From contig CALMOR010000113.1 in assembly GCA_937872165.1 (NCBI GenBank), forward strand, positions 8,667 through 21,917: a stretch of DNA of 13,251 bases. Direction: 5' to 3'. A program made the translations under genes and the position numbers. Below are positions 6,841-13,251 of the stretch, piece by piece. Positions within the stretch are counted from its first letter, which is position 1. The number at the start of each line of letters is the position of its first letter. The stretch comes from an uncultured Burkholderiales bacterium. GTDB lineage: Bacteria; Pseudomonadota; Gammaproteobacteria; Burkholderiales; Burkholderiaceae_D. The notes beneath the pieces were generated by a model. The model did no database searches, was not told the DNA's origin, and saw only the letters and a list, made by a program, of their open reading frames with translations.

Positions 6841-8687
6841 GCGTCCTCCGCGGCCGGCCGGAAACGCGGGAGGACGAGCACGAACTCGGCACCGGCGTCG
6901 ACACCGTTCGACGCCGTCAGCTCGCCCTGCATGGCCTGGACGATCGACGACGAGATCGCCAGGCCGAGGCCGAGGCCCTGCGACGCCGCCTTCGTCGTGA
7001 AGAAAGGCTCGAACAGATGGTCGCGAACTTCGTCGGGGATGCCGGGACCCGAATCCGAAAGTCGCAGGCAGACGCGCTGACCCACCGTCACAACGATCGC
7101 GATCTCCCTGCGCGCACCGGACCGAACGGCGTCGAGCGCATTGCGCAGCAGGTTGATCAACACCTGTTCCAGTCGAACGTTGTCGGCCAGCACGATCGCA
7201 TCGGCCTGCACGTCGAGACGGATGCTCGCACCGCTGCGCTCAATGTCACGCTCGAGCAGCAGCATCGCGTTGGCGATGCTGTTGCCCAGATCGACCGGGC
7301 CGGAGGCATCGACGCTCTTGCGGAGGAAGCCTCGCAGCTGCCCGACGATGAGACCCATGCGGTCGCAGGCGCGCTCGATGTGCACGAGGTTCTCGCGCGC
7401 GGCGGTGACGTTGCCGCGATCGAGGTAGGTCACGGCGTTCTCGCTGAATGCGTGCAGCGCGGTCAACGGCTGCGTCAGTTCGTGCGTGACTCCTGCGGCC
7501 ATCTGGCCGAGCATGCTCAGCTTGCCCGCCTGGACCAGTTCGTCCTGGGTCTCGCGCAGCATTCTCTCGGTACGCTGCAGGTCCGCGTAGCGGCGCCCGA
7601 AGTCCGCGCTGGCGCGTTGGAGCTCGAGCGTCTTCGAGTCGATCTGGCTGGTCAACTCCTGCGACGTGGCCAGCATCTGGCCGCGCGCCCGCAACGCGTC
7701 GCGCAGCCGCTGTCGACGTTGATGCAGGGCATAGGCGGCCAGCGTCACCAGGCTCCAGGCGAGGACGATCCCGATCAGCAGCGTCGACGCGAAGCGGCGC
7801 GCGGTCGCGTCCGAAACGAAGCGAACGAGGCGCCACTGCAGCGAGCCGACCGGCAACGCGATCCGTACGGCGCGTCGCGTCTGGTCGTCGAGCGCGAGTC
7901 GCTCGATCGCATGACCCACGTACTGGCGCGACCTCGCGATCTGGTCAAGGGCCTGCGGCGACAGGGATTCGATGCTGTGGTACTTCCAGGCCTTCTCGTT
8001 GCTCAGGAACACCACGTCGTTGGCGTCCACCAGGGCGACGCGATCGTCCGTCGCGGTCCAGGTGCCTTCGAGATCGTCGAGCTTGATCTTGATGACGACG
8101 GCACCGACCGGCGCGCCGTCGTTCGTCGAGGACGGACTCCCGTAGACGGGCCTGGCGAGGAAGTAACCGGGATCGGCGGTCGTCGTGCCGATGCCGTAGA
8201 ACCGCCCGGTCGAACCGCCGAGAGCGGCCTGCACGTACGGACGGAACAGATAGTTGGAGCCGACGAACGACGAGGGCGTCCCTCGATTGCTAGCCGAGAT
8301 GGTGAGGCCGCGCGCGTCGACGACATAGGCGGCGGCCAGATGCGTGTTCGAAGCGACCTGCAGCAGGTAGCGGTCGAGCGTCGCGATCCCCTCGTCGTCG
8401 TCGGGATGCTGGAGGGCGCGCAGCACGCCCGGCTGCAGCGCCATCACGAAGGGCAGGCTCTCGTTCTTCTGCAGGACTCCTTCGAGCGCGCTCGCATCGG
8501 CCGCCAGCTGCCGCGACGCATGCGTCGTCTGGTCGGCGAGCTCCTTGTCGTAACCCCATCGACAGCCGCCCCACCCGGCCGCAAGGCCGAAGAGTGTCCA
8601 CAGCACCGCCACCATGCCGAGCGGTCGTCGCCCGCGCAACCACGCGACGGAGGCGCCGGCCCGCAACGCATGGACCGATTCAGGCAT
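6837..8687 (-). CDS. Sensor histidine kinase, DctB/MifS-like, with periplasmic Cache domain
   Basis: A 616-residue membrane kinase that should sense an extracytoplasmic dicarboxylate. TM1 is at about 22-42; the periplasmic double-Cache sensor at about 45-290 carries the DctB-like segments LTISASN, FVGSNYLFRPYVQAAL and RFYGIGTTTADPGYFLARPV (near 128-181); TM2 is at about 298-320. A coiled linker (about 325-388) leads to the dimerisation helix with phosphoacceptor H402 in GVTHELTQPLTAL. The ATP lid domain has the N-box LLRNALDA (513-520), DSGPGI (545-550), FEPFFTT (559-565) and GLGLGLA (571-577). All catalytic boxes are intact. Its ATG at 8687 lies inside the end of kgtP (8-bp overlap) with no separate ribosome site, and its stop overlaps the regulator's start, so it is the middle gene of a three-gene operon. 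The ligand may be alpha-ketoglutarate or a C4-dicarboxylate; the neighbour favours the former. Confidence 0.94.
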   Translation of the reverse strand: MPESVHALRAGASVAWLRGRRPLGMVAVLWTLFGLAAGWGGCRWGYDKELADQTTHASRQLAADASALEGVLQKNESLPFVMALQPGVLRALQHPDDDEGIATLDRYLLQVASNTHLAAAYVVDARGLTISASNRGTPSSFVGSNYLFRPYVQAALGGSTGRFYGIGTTTADPGYFLARPVYGSPSSTNDGAPVGAVVIKIKLDDLEGTWTATDDRVALVDANDVVFLSNEKAWKYHSIESLSPQALDQIARSRQYVGHAIERLALDDQTRRAVRIALPVGSLQWRLVRFVSDATARRFASTLLIGIVLAWSLVTLAAYALHQRRQRLRDALRARGQMLATSQELTSQIDSKTLELQRASADFGRRYADLQRTERMLRETQDELVQAGKLSMLGQMAAGVTHELTQPLTALHAFSENAVTYLDRGNVTAARENLVHIERACDRMGLIVGQLRGFLRKSVDASGPVDLGNSIANAMLLLERDIERSGASIRLDVQADAIVLADNVRLEQVLINLLRNALDAVRSGARREIAIVVTVGQRVCLRLSDSGPGIPDEVRDHLFEPFFTTKAASQGLGLGLAISSSIVQAMQGELTASNGVDAGAEFVLVLPRFRPAAEDA

Positions 8688-10050
8688 CGACGTCCAGATA
8701 GCCGTGCCTTCGCGAGTCGGGCATGAGGAAGGACGCGATCAGCGCGACGAAGCTCAGCGCCGTGACGTACCAGAAGAAGTGCGACTCGTTGCCGCTCGAC
8801 TTGAACCACAGCGCGACGTACTCGGCGGTCCCGCCGAACGCCGCGTTGCCGATGGCGTACGAGAGGCCGACGGCCATCGCCCGGACGTGCGCAGGGAACA
8901 TCTCCGCCTTCACGATCCCGCTGATGGACGTGTAGAAACTCGCGCCCATCAACGCGACCATGATCAGTCCGAACGCCTCCCAGGGCGAAGCGGTGTGCCC
9001 GATGGCCGTCATCAGGAATACCGTACTGAGCGTCGTGCAGATCCCGAAGCAGATCATCATGTTGCGGCGCCCGATCCGGTCGGACAGCGTGCCGAAGACC
9101 GGTTGCAGCACCATGAAGCATGCCAGCGCGCCGGTCATGACCTGGCTGGCGGTGGCCGCGCTCAGATGCGTGGTGTTCACCAGATACTTCTGCATGTAGG
9201 TCGTGTAGGTATAGAACACCAGCGACCCGCCGGCCGTGTAGCCTAGCACCGTCAGCAGGGCCCGCGGATGCGCGAGGATTCCCTTGATGGTCCCCGCATC
9301 CTTCCTCGAACGCTCTTCGCGCGTGCTGGTCTCGTCCAGCGAACGACGCAGGAAGAGCGCGACGAGAGCGGCGATCGAGCCGATGACGAACGGGATCCGC
9401 CAGCCCCAGGCCTTCAGCTCCGGGGTGGAGAGGAACTGCTGGAGGACGACGAGGGTCAGCACCGCCAGCAGCTGGCCGCCGATCAGCGTCACGTACTGGA
9501 ACGAGGCGTAGAAGCCGCGACGGCCGGAGACGGCGACCTCGCTCATGTAGGTCGCGCTGGTTCCATATTCACCTCCGACCGAGAGACCCTGCATGAGTCG
9601 CGCGACCAGCAGCAGCACCGGCGCCCAGATGCCGATGCTGGCATAGGTCGGCAGACAGGCCACCATCAGCGAGCCGAAGCACATCAGCAGCACCGACGTC
9701 ACCATCGACGCGCGCCGTCCTCGTCGATCGGCGATCCGGCCGAAGAGCCAGCTGCCGACCGGACGCATGAAGAAACCCGCAGCGAAGACGCCCGCCGTGT
9801 TGAGCAGCTGCGTCGTCTCGTCGCCGCTCGGGAAGAACGCAGACGCGAAGTAGAGCGCGGTGAACGAGTACGCATAGAAATCGAACCACTCGACGAGGTT
9901 GCCCGAGGACGCCGCGACGATGGACAGGATCGTCTTGCGTCGCTGTGTCGACGTCTCGAGAGTGGCGGCGCGCACGCCCGCCGTCGTTGCCGTGCCGGCC
10001 AGCGGCTGGATCGAACCGCCGGCAATTGTCTGGGCCTGAATGTTTTCCAT
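8680..10050 (-). CDS. kgtP: Alpha-ketoglutarate/H+ symporter (KgtP/PcaT-type MFS permease)
   Basis: A 456-residue inner-membrane permease of the metabolite:H+ symporter (MHS) branch of MFS, which brings in alpha-ketoglutarate with protons. The sequence follows E. coli KgtP closely from memory: SSGNLVEWFDFYAYSF (48-63), QLLNTAGVFAAGFFMRPVGS (81-100), motif A GRIADRRGRR (104-113), RLMQGLSVGGEYGTSATYMS (151-170), RRGFYASFQYVTLIGGQLL, TTYMQKYLVNT, SFYTSISGIVKAEMFPAHVR, and GLSYAIGNAAFGGTAEYVAL. It has about 24 more residues than E. coli KgtP, mostly in a low-complexity N-terminus. The ATG at 10050 has GGAG (10056-10059) five bases upstream. It is the first gene of the operon with the sensor kinase and sigma-54 activator and lies just below a sigma-54 promoter. 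Close relatives can carry other dicarboxylates, so substrate is inferred from family and linkage. Confidence 0.93.
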   Translation of the reverse strand: MENIQAQTIAGGSIQPLAGTATTAGVRAATLETSTQRRKTILSIVAASSGNLVEWFDFYAYSFTALYFASAFFPSGDETTQLLNTAGVFAAGFFMRPVGSWLFGRIADRRGRRASMVTSVLLMCFGSLMVACLPTYASIGIWAPVLLLVARLMQGLSVGGEYGTSATYMSEVAVSGRRGFYASFQYVTLIGGQLLAVLTLVVLQQFLSTPELKAWGWRIPFVIGSIAALVALFLRRSLDETSTREERSRKDAGTIKGILAHPRALLTVLGYTAGGSLVFYTYTTYMQKYLVNTTHLSAATASQVMTGALACFMVLQPVFGTLSDRIGRRNMMICFGICTTLSTVFLMTAIGHTASPWEAFGLIMVALMGASFYTSISGIVKAEMFPAHVRAMAVGLSYAIGNAAFGGTAEYVALWFKSSGNESHFFWYVTALSFVALIASFLMPDSRRHGYLDVDA

Positions 10051-10094
10051 GCTGTCTCCAACCGATGCCCCTCACGTCGAGGTGAGAGACTCGG

Positions 10095-10110
10095 TGCAAC
10101 CCGCATGCCA
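10095..10110 (-). promoter_or_regulatory. Sigma-54 (RpoN) promoter of the kgtP operon
   Basis: On the minus strand TGGCATGCGGGTTGCA matches the -24/-12 consensus (TGGCACG, four bases, TTGCA/T) with one mismatch in the -24 block. The invariant GG (10109-10108) and GC (10097-10096) are separated by exactly ten bases. Transcription would begin near 10084, giving a leader of about 34 nt with a ribosome site at 10056-10059. The third gene of this operon encodes the matching sigma-54 activator, which makes the site far more credible than a motif hit alone. Confidence 0.85.
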
Positions 10111-10126
10111 AGGAGACGGCCTCCGT

Positions 10127-10138
10127 CAGGTCGTTGAT
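10127..10138 (-). promoter_or_regulatory. Weak IHF-like site
   Basis: On the minus strand ATCAA-CGAC-CTG resembles the IHF core (ATCAA, four bases, TTR) with one core mismatch and a G at the usual preceding A/T. It lies between the sigma-54 promoter and the upstream dyads, where DNA bending commonly helps NtrC-type activators. Motif is degenerate, so confidence is low. Confidence 0.25.
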
Positions 10139-10156
10139 CCGTAAGAGACCGAATTC

Positions 10157-10227
10157 GCCGCGCGCGGGTTTACCCGAATCTCGGCCCGTGCGGCTTTCCG
10201 GACATGCGAACGGGCGCATTCCGGGAA
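10157..10227. promoter_or_regulatory. Candidate upstream activator (enhancer) sites for the NtrC-type regulator
   Basis: A cluster of dyads lies about 50-120 bp upstream of the sigma-54 promoter: CGGGT-tt-ACCCG (10165-10176), nested within the wider GCCGC (10157-10161)/GCGGC (10190-10194) dyad; ATGCG-aacggg-CGCAT (10204-10219); and TTCC-g-GGAA (10219-10227). NtrC-family activators bind paired dyads at such distances. Which of them, if any, is used cannot be told by inspection; GC-rich DNA yields short dyads by chance. Confidence 0.4.
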
Positions 10228-10297
10228 GTCGGACAAGCGAAGCACCCTGCGCTGCGTCGCTCGTCGCGAGGAGAGGCGTCACCCGCATCACGCAATC

Positions 10298-10320
10298 GGG
10301 GGTCGCCGACGCGCGCCCCC
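10298..10320 (-). terminator. Possible hairpin downstream of the propeller kinase gene
   Basis: GGGGG (10298-10302) and CCCCC (10316-10320) can form a 5-bp all-GC stem with a 13-base loop, about 65 nt after the kinase stop codon at 10385. Only a weak T content follows on the minus strand, so this is at best a poor intrinsic terminator. It separates the kinase transcript from the sigma-54 control region of kgtP. Confidence 0.25.
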
Positions 10321-10384
10321 TGTACAAGAAAGCCGCCGCGCGCTCGAGCCGGCCCCTCGCATCGCCGATCGGGAGAGAACGCCG

Positions 10385-13251
10385 CTACGACCGACGCCGT
10401 ATCCGTGGCGTGCTTCTGCCGTACCTCCTGTCGCGATGCAGCCACGAACGGAGTCGCATCCACGCTCGCCGGCCCACCGATACGTAGGCACCCTGGGCGG
10501 GGACGAGCAGCTTCACGGTCGTCCCCGCCTTCGAGCCCCGCGCGATGTCGAGCCGGCCGTTGATGCGAGCGGCACGCTCGTGCATGCCGCGCACGCCCCA
10601 GTGGCCGGGCATTCCGTCCGCCTCCAGTGCCTCGGCCTTGATGCCGAGTCCGTTGTCGCGCACCAGCAGTCGCACCGAATGTCGATCGCACCGCAATGCG
10701 AGATAGGCCCCCGACGCTTCGGCATGGCGGTCGACGTTCATCAGCGCTTCGCTTGCGATGTAATAGATCTCGTCGCGCACCTGCGGTCGCAGGTAGTCCA
10801 CCGTCCCCTCGACGCGAACACGGACCGTCAGTCGCCCGTTGCCGCTCAACTCGTCCCCGATGGCCTCCAATGCCGCCCCGAGATCCATCGCGGCGCCGTC
10901 CAGCGCCCGCAGGCCGGCGACGCGGTCGCGCCCCTCTTCGACCAGCCGTTCGGTCTGCTCGATGGCACCGGTCAGCGCTTCGCCGAGATGCGGGTCGGTC
11001 ACACGATCGAGCAGCGACTGCAGGCGCAGGAGCAGCCCGTAGATCCCTTGAAGAAGCGTGTCGTGCAGTTCGCCGGCGATGCGCTCGCGCTCGTCCTGTC
11101 GTTCGCGCGCCTTCTCCGTCGCCCGTACGGTCAACGCACGGACACGGAATGCGTACACCAATACGAAGCAACCGATCAACGCGGCCGCGCTCAACACCCG
11201 GAAGGCGTCCGTCTCGTAGATGGACGGCGCGATGCTGAAGTCGACCGTCGCCGGCGCCGCGCTCGCGACCCCGTCCTCGTTGGCCGCGAGAACCTGGAAC
11301 TCGTAGCGACCCGGCCCGAGGTTGGTGTAGGTCACGGTACGGCGGCGCTGCGCGTCCTGCCACGAGGCATCGACGCCGGTCAATCGATAACGGAAGGTAT
11401 CGCGCTCGGGGTTCGCCAGCCCCAGGCCCGTGTAATGGATCTGGACGGAACGCGTCAGCGCCGGAAGGACCAGCCCGTCGCTCACCGGCAGGTCGACGTC
11501 GTTCGCGCGGATGTTGAGGACGACCGCAGGCGGAGGCACCAGGTTGCGCTCGATCGTCGCCGGCGCGATCGACGCCACGCCGAAGCCGTCTTCCGAAATC
11601 CACAGGCGTCCGTCGTCCGAAGCCGCCATCGTGGGCAGGCTGCCGCCGGCCTGGGGCGCCCGGCCATTGATCCCGTCGCGTTGATCGAAGATCTCGTACC
11701 GGTGCAGACGATCGCCATGGGCGATGAAGCGCTCGACCTCTTCGGCGGGCAGATGGACGACGCCGTCGGACGTGTTGAGCCAGAGGTCGCCCGTCTTCGT
11801 GCGCACGATGCCGGATACGCCGTGGAAGCTGCGACGCTCTTCGTCGGCCACGACCACGAAACGTCCGTCCTGCCAGAGGGCCAGCCCGGAGTCGCCGCCG
11901 ATCCAGACCCGATCGCCGTCGAAGCGGAACGCGAATACGGCACCTACGCCGGGACCCGCTTCCTGAGCGTACCTCGCGACATGCGCGTCGTCGCCGTACA
12001 CCACGACGCTGGCATCCGGATAGCCGAGCCAGATGCGGCCCCCCGGACCGGAGCTCATCGTCAGCGCCGTATCGCCGGACAGTCCGCCCCGCCCCTTCAT
12101 CGCCACCCATCCGCCGTCTTCCAGCCGGAAAGGTCCGAAAGCGGTCGCGGCCCACAGCCGCTTGTCTCCATCCCGGGCGAGCGCCTGGATGATCGAGCCT
12201 CTTCCCGTCGGCGAAGGGCCGGGGACCTCGGTGATCGAGTCATCGGCGTCGATCCGCCACACGCGGCCGACGCGATCGCCCACCCAGGTCACGCCGTCGG
12301 AGGTGGGCAACAGGGCCGAGAAGTCGGCAGCCAACCGGTCGAACGTGTGAGGGCGTCCGCCGAGGCGCAGCAGCGGTTCGTCGATGCGGCCGATCCACGC
12401 GTCGTTGCCCTGCGCGGCTAGCGCCACGGGAACGCTCGAGCGCGCGGCGACCTGCGGAGAGAACCTGCTGCGGTGGAAGCGATCGATCCCGCCGTTGGTC
12501 CCGACCCATATCGAGCCTTCACGGTCTTCCAGCAATGCGAACACGTTGTCGCCACTCAATGCGGCGGGTGTGCTCCACTCCACCGGCGGATGCCTGCGGG
12601 ACTGCGGATCGACCCACGCGTCGGCGTCCGCCCGGGCGAGTCCCCCCGGTCCGAGGGACCAGACGGCACCGGCCCGGCCGAACAGGACCAGCGTCGCCGG
12701 CTCGGTCGGCACGGTGGCCGAGACCGGCCGACGCCCTTCCGGACCGAATCGCTGGATCGATCCGTCGCCGCCGCCGGAAAGCCAGACCGAATCGTCCGGT
12801 CCTTGCACCAGCGTGGTCGCGTCGTCGAACTTCGCGTCGCCCAGTCGTCGCGCCGAGGCTTCTCCGGGGGCCAGGACGAAGAGCGCATCGCGTGCGATGA
12901 ACCAGACCCGGTCCTGGCGATCGACGAGAAGCGTCATCACGAGCGGCTGATTCGGCAGGACGCGCTGCCATCTGCCGCTCTCGAGTCGATAGAGGCCCGC
13001 CGTCGCGGCCGCCCATGCGGTACCCCGGGAGTCGAAGGCGATACGGCCGACGGTCGCGATCGGTAACCCCTTGTCCTTCCCGTACGACGTCAACGTCCCA
13101 TCGTGGAAGCGATCGATGCCGCCGTAGATGTAGCCGATCCAGAGCGCACCTTCGCCGTCGACCGCCAGCGTGCGGATAGCGGGGGCTCTCAGCCGCCATA
13201 CGCCGCGGGCCGACCTACCTTCGAAAAAGACGCCCGAGAAGCGGTAGAGTA
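10385..13251 (-). CDS. Two-component sensor kinase with periplasmic beta-propeller (Reg_prop/Y_Y_Y/HisKA_3), N-terminus outside window
   Basis: A membrane sensor kinase, 954 residues visible. The frame stays open to the right edge, so the upstream part is missing; a TTG at 13093 is internal, because the codons before it encode propeller sequence (LWIGYIYGGIDRF). About a dozen propeller blades of the form xLWxGTxxGLxRF can be followed to window residue about 565 (for example SIWVGTNGGIDRF at about 246-258, RLWISEDGFGV at about 549). Next comes a Y_Y_Y domain (about 598-672, with FRYRLTGVDASW and YTNLGPGRYEFQV), one TM helix (about 682-702), and HisKA_3 with phosphoacceptor H729 in RIAGELHDTLLQG. 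The HATPase has SEALMNVDRHAEA, DNGLGI and GHWGVRGMHERA. A basic tail of about 35 residues, rich in Arg, follows the kinase core. Such kinases normally signal to NarL/LuxR-type regulators; none is in this window. The periplasmic propeller probably senses a carbohydrate or other external ligand, but that is not shown here. Confidence 0.93.
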   Translation of the reverse strand, partial: LYRFSGVFFEGRSARGVWRLRAPAIRTLAVDGEGALWIGYIYGGIDRFHDGTLTSYGKDKGLPIATVGRIAFDSRGTAWAAATAGLYRLESGRWQRVLPNQPLVMTLLVDRQDRVWFIARDALFVLAPGEASARRLGDAKFDDATTLVQGPDDSVWLSGGGDGSIQRFGPEGRRPVSATVPTEPATLVLFGRAGAVWSLGPGGLARADADAWVDPQSRRHPPVEWSTPAALSGDNVFALLEDREGSIWVGTNGGIDRFHRSRFSPQVAARSSVPVALAAQGNDAWIGRIDEPLLRLGGRPHTFDRLAADFSALLPTSDGVTWVGDRVGRVWRIDADDSITEVPGPSPTGRGSIIQALARDGDKRLWAATAFGPFRLEDGGWVAMKGRGGLSGDTALTMSSGPGGRIWLGYPDASVVVYGDDAHVARYAQEAGPGVGAVFAFRFDGDRVWIGGDSGLALWQDGRFVVVADEERRSFHGVSGIVRTKTGDLWLNTSDGVVHLPAEEVERFIAHGDRLHRYEIFDQRDGINGRAPQAGGSLPTMAASDDGRLWISEDGFGVASIAPATIERNLVPPPAVVLNIRANDVDLPVSDGLVLPALTRSVQIHYTGLGLANPERDTFRYRLTGVDASWQDAQRRRTVTYTNLGPGRYEFQVLAANEDGVASAAPATVDFSIAPSIYETDAFRVLSAAALIGCFVLVYAFRVRALTVRATEKARERQDERERIAGELHDTLLQGIYGLLLRLQSLLDRVTDPHLGEALTGAIEQTERLVEEGRDRVAGLRALDGAAMDLGAALEAIGDELSGNGRLTVRVRVEGTVDYLRPQVRDEIYYIASEALMNVDRHAEASGAYLALRCDRHSVRLLVRDNGLGIKAEALEADGMPGHWGVRGMHERAARINGRLDIARGSKAGTTVKLLVPAQGAYVSVGRRAWMRLRSWLHRDRRYGRSTPRIRRRS

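Noticed and set aside
7017..8726. Plus-strand open frame of 569 codons opposite the sensor kinase
   Set aside because: The minus strand encodes a complete kinase with every catalytic box; the opposite frame has no recognisable domain.
10134..10487. Plus-strand open frame of 117 codons across the kgtP upstream gap
   Set aside because: No ribosome site, Arg/Ser-rich composition, and it overlaps the end of the kinase gene and the sigma-54 control region.
10170..12155. Second minus-strand open frame of 661 codons overlapping the propeller kinase
   Set aside because: Different frame from the propeller and kinase motifs; composition is Arg/Gly/Ala-rich and without domains.

Overview
This GC-rich window of about 13.3 kb (no tRNA, rRNA, CRISPR or insertion sequence seen) looks like the chromosome of a free-living, aerobic Gram-negative proteobacterium. 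The outer-membrane TonB receptor, the FecI/FecR pair, the sigma-54 activator and the KgtP-type permease fit a gamma- or betaproteobacterium (for example a Xanthomonadales/Lysobacterales or Burkholderiales relative). I cannot name a genus from sequence alone. Coding density is high, and the long opposite-strand ORFs are GC-rich shadows of real genes.

Region A (1-5303) is a surface-signalling and uptake locus. A TonB-dependent receptor with an N-terminal signalling (STN) domain (1142-3619, minus) is followed by a spinster-like MFS transporter that runs off the left edge (1-1069, minus). Divergent from them, across a 135-bp promoter region with an AT-rich core, lie an ECF sigma factor of FecI type (3755-4327, plus) and its FecR-type anti-sigma/sensor (4329-5303, plus), one base apart. 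The expected circuit is: ligand on the receptor, STN contact with periplasmic FecR, release of the sigma factor, transcription of the receptor. The ligand is unknown; an MFS permease as the downstream partner makes an organic nutrient or siderophore-like compound possible.

Region B (5509-10110) is a C4/C5-dicarboxylate sensing and uptake operon on the minus strand: kgtP-type alpha-ketoglutarate/H+ symporter (8680-10050), DctB/MifS-like sensor kinase (6837-8687) and DctD/MifR-like sigma-54 activator (5509-6840). The genes overlap by 8 bp and 4 bp; the regulator begins with TTG inside the overlap. A near-consensus sigma-54 promoter (10095-10110) lies 45-60 bp upstream of kgtP, with dyad sequences farther upstream that could be activator sites and a weak IHF-like site between. 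The simplest reading is a self-activating circuit in which the sensor and regulator drive transcription of their own operon and of the permease.

Region C (10385-13251, minus) is a large periplasmic-propeller sensor kinase (Reg_prop repeats, Y_Y_Y, one TM segment, HisKA_3, HATPase). Its reading frame remains open to the right edge, so the true N-terminus is outside the window. No response-regulator partner for it is visible here. The roughly 335-bp gap between it and kgtP holds the sigma-54 control region and one possible hairpin terminator, but no convincing gene.
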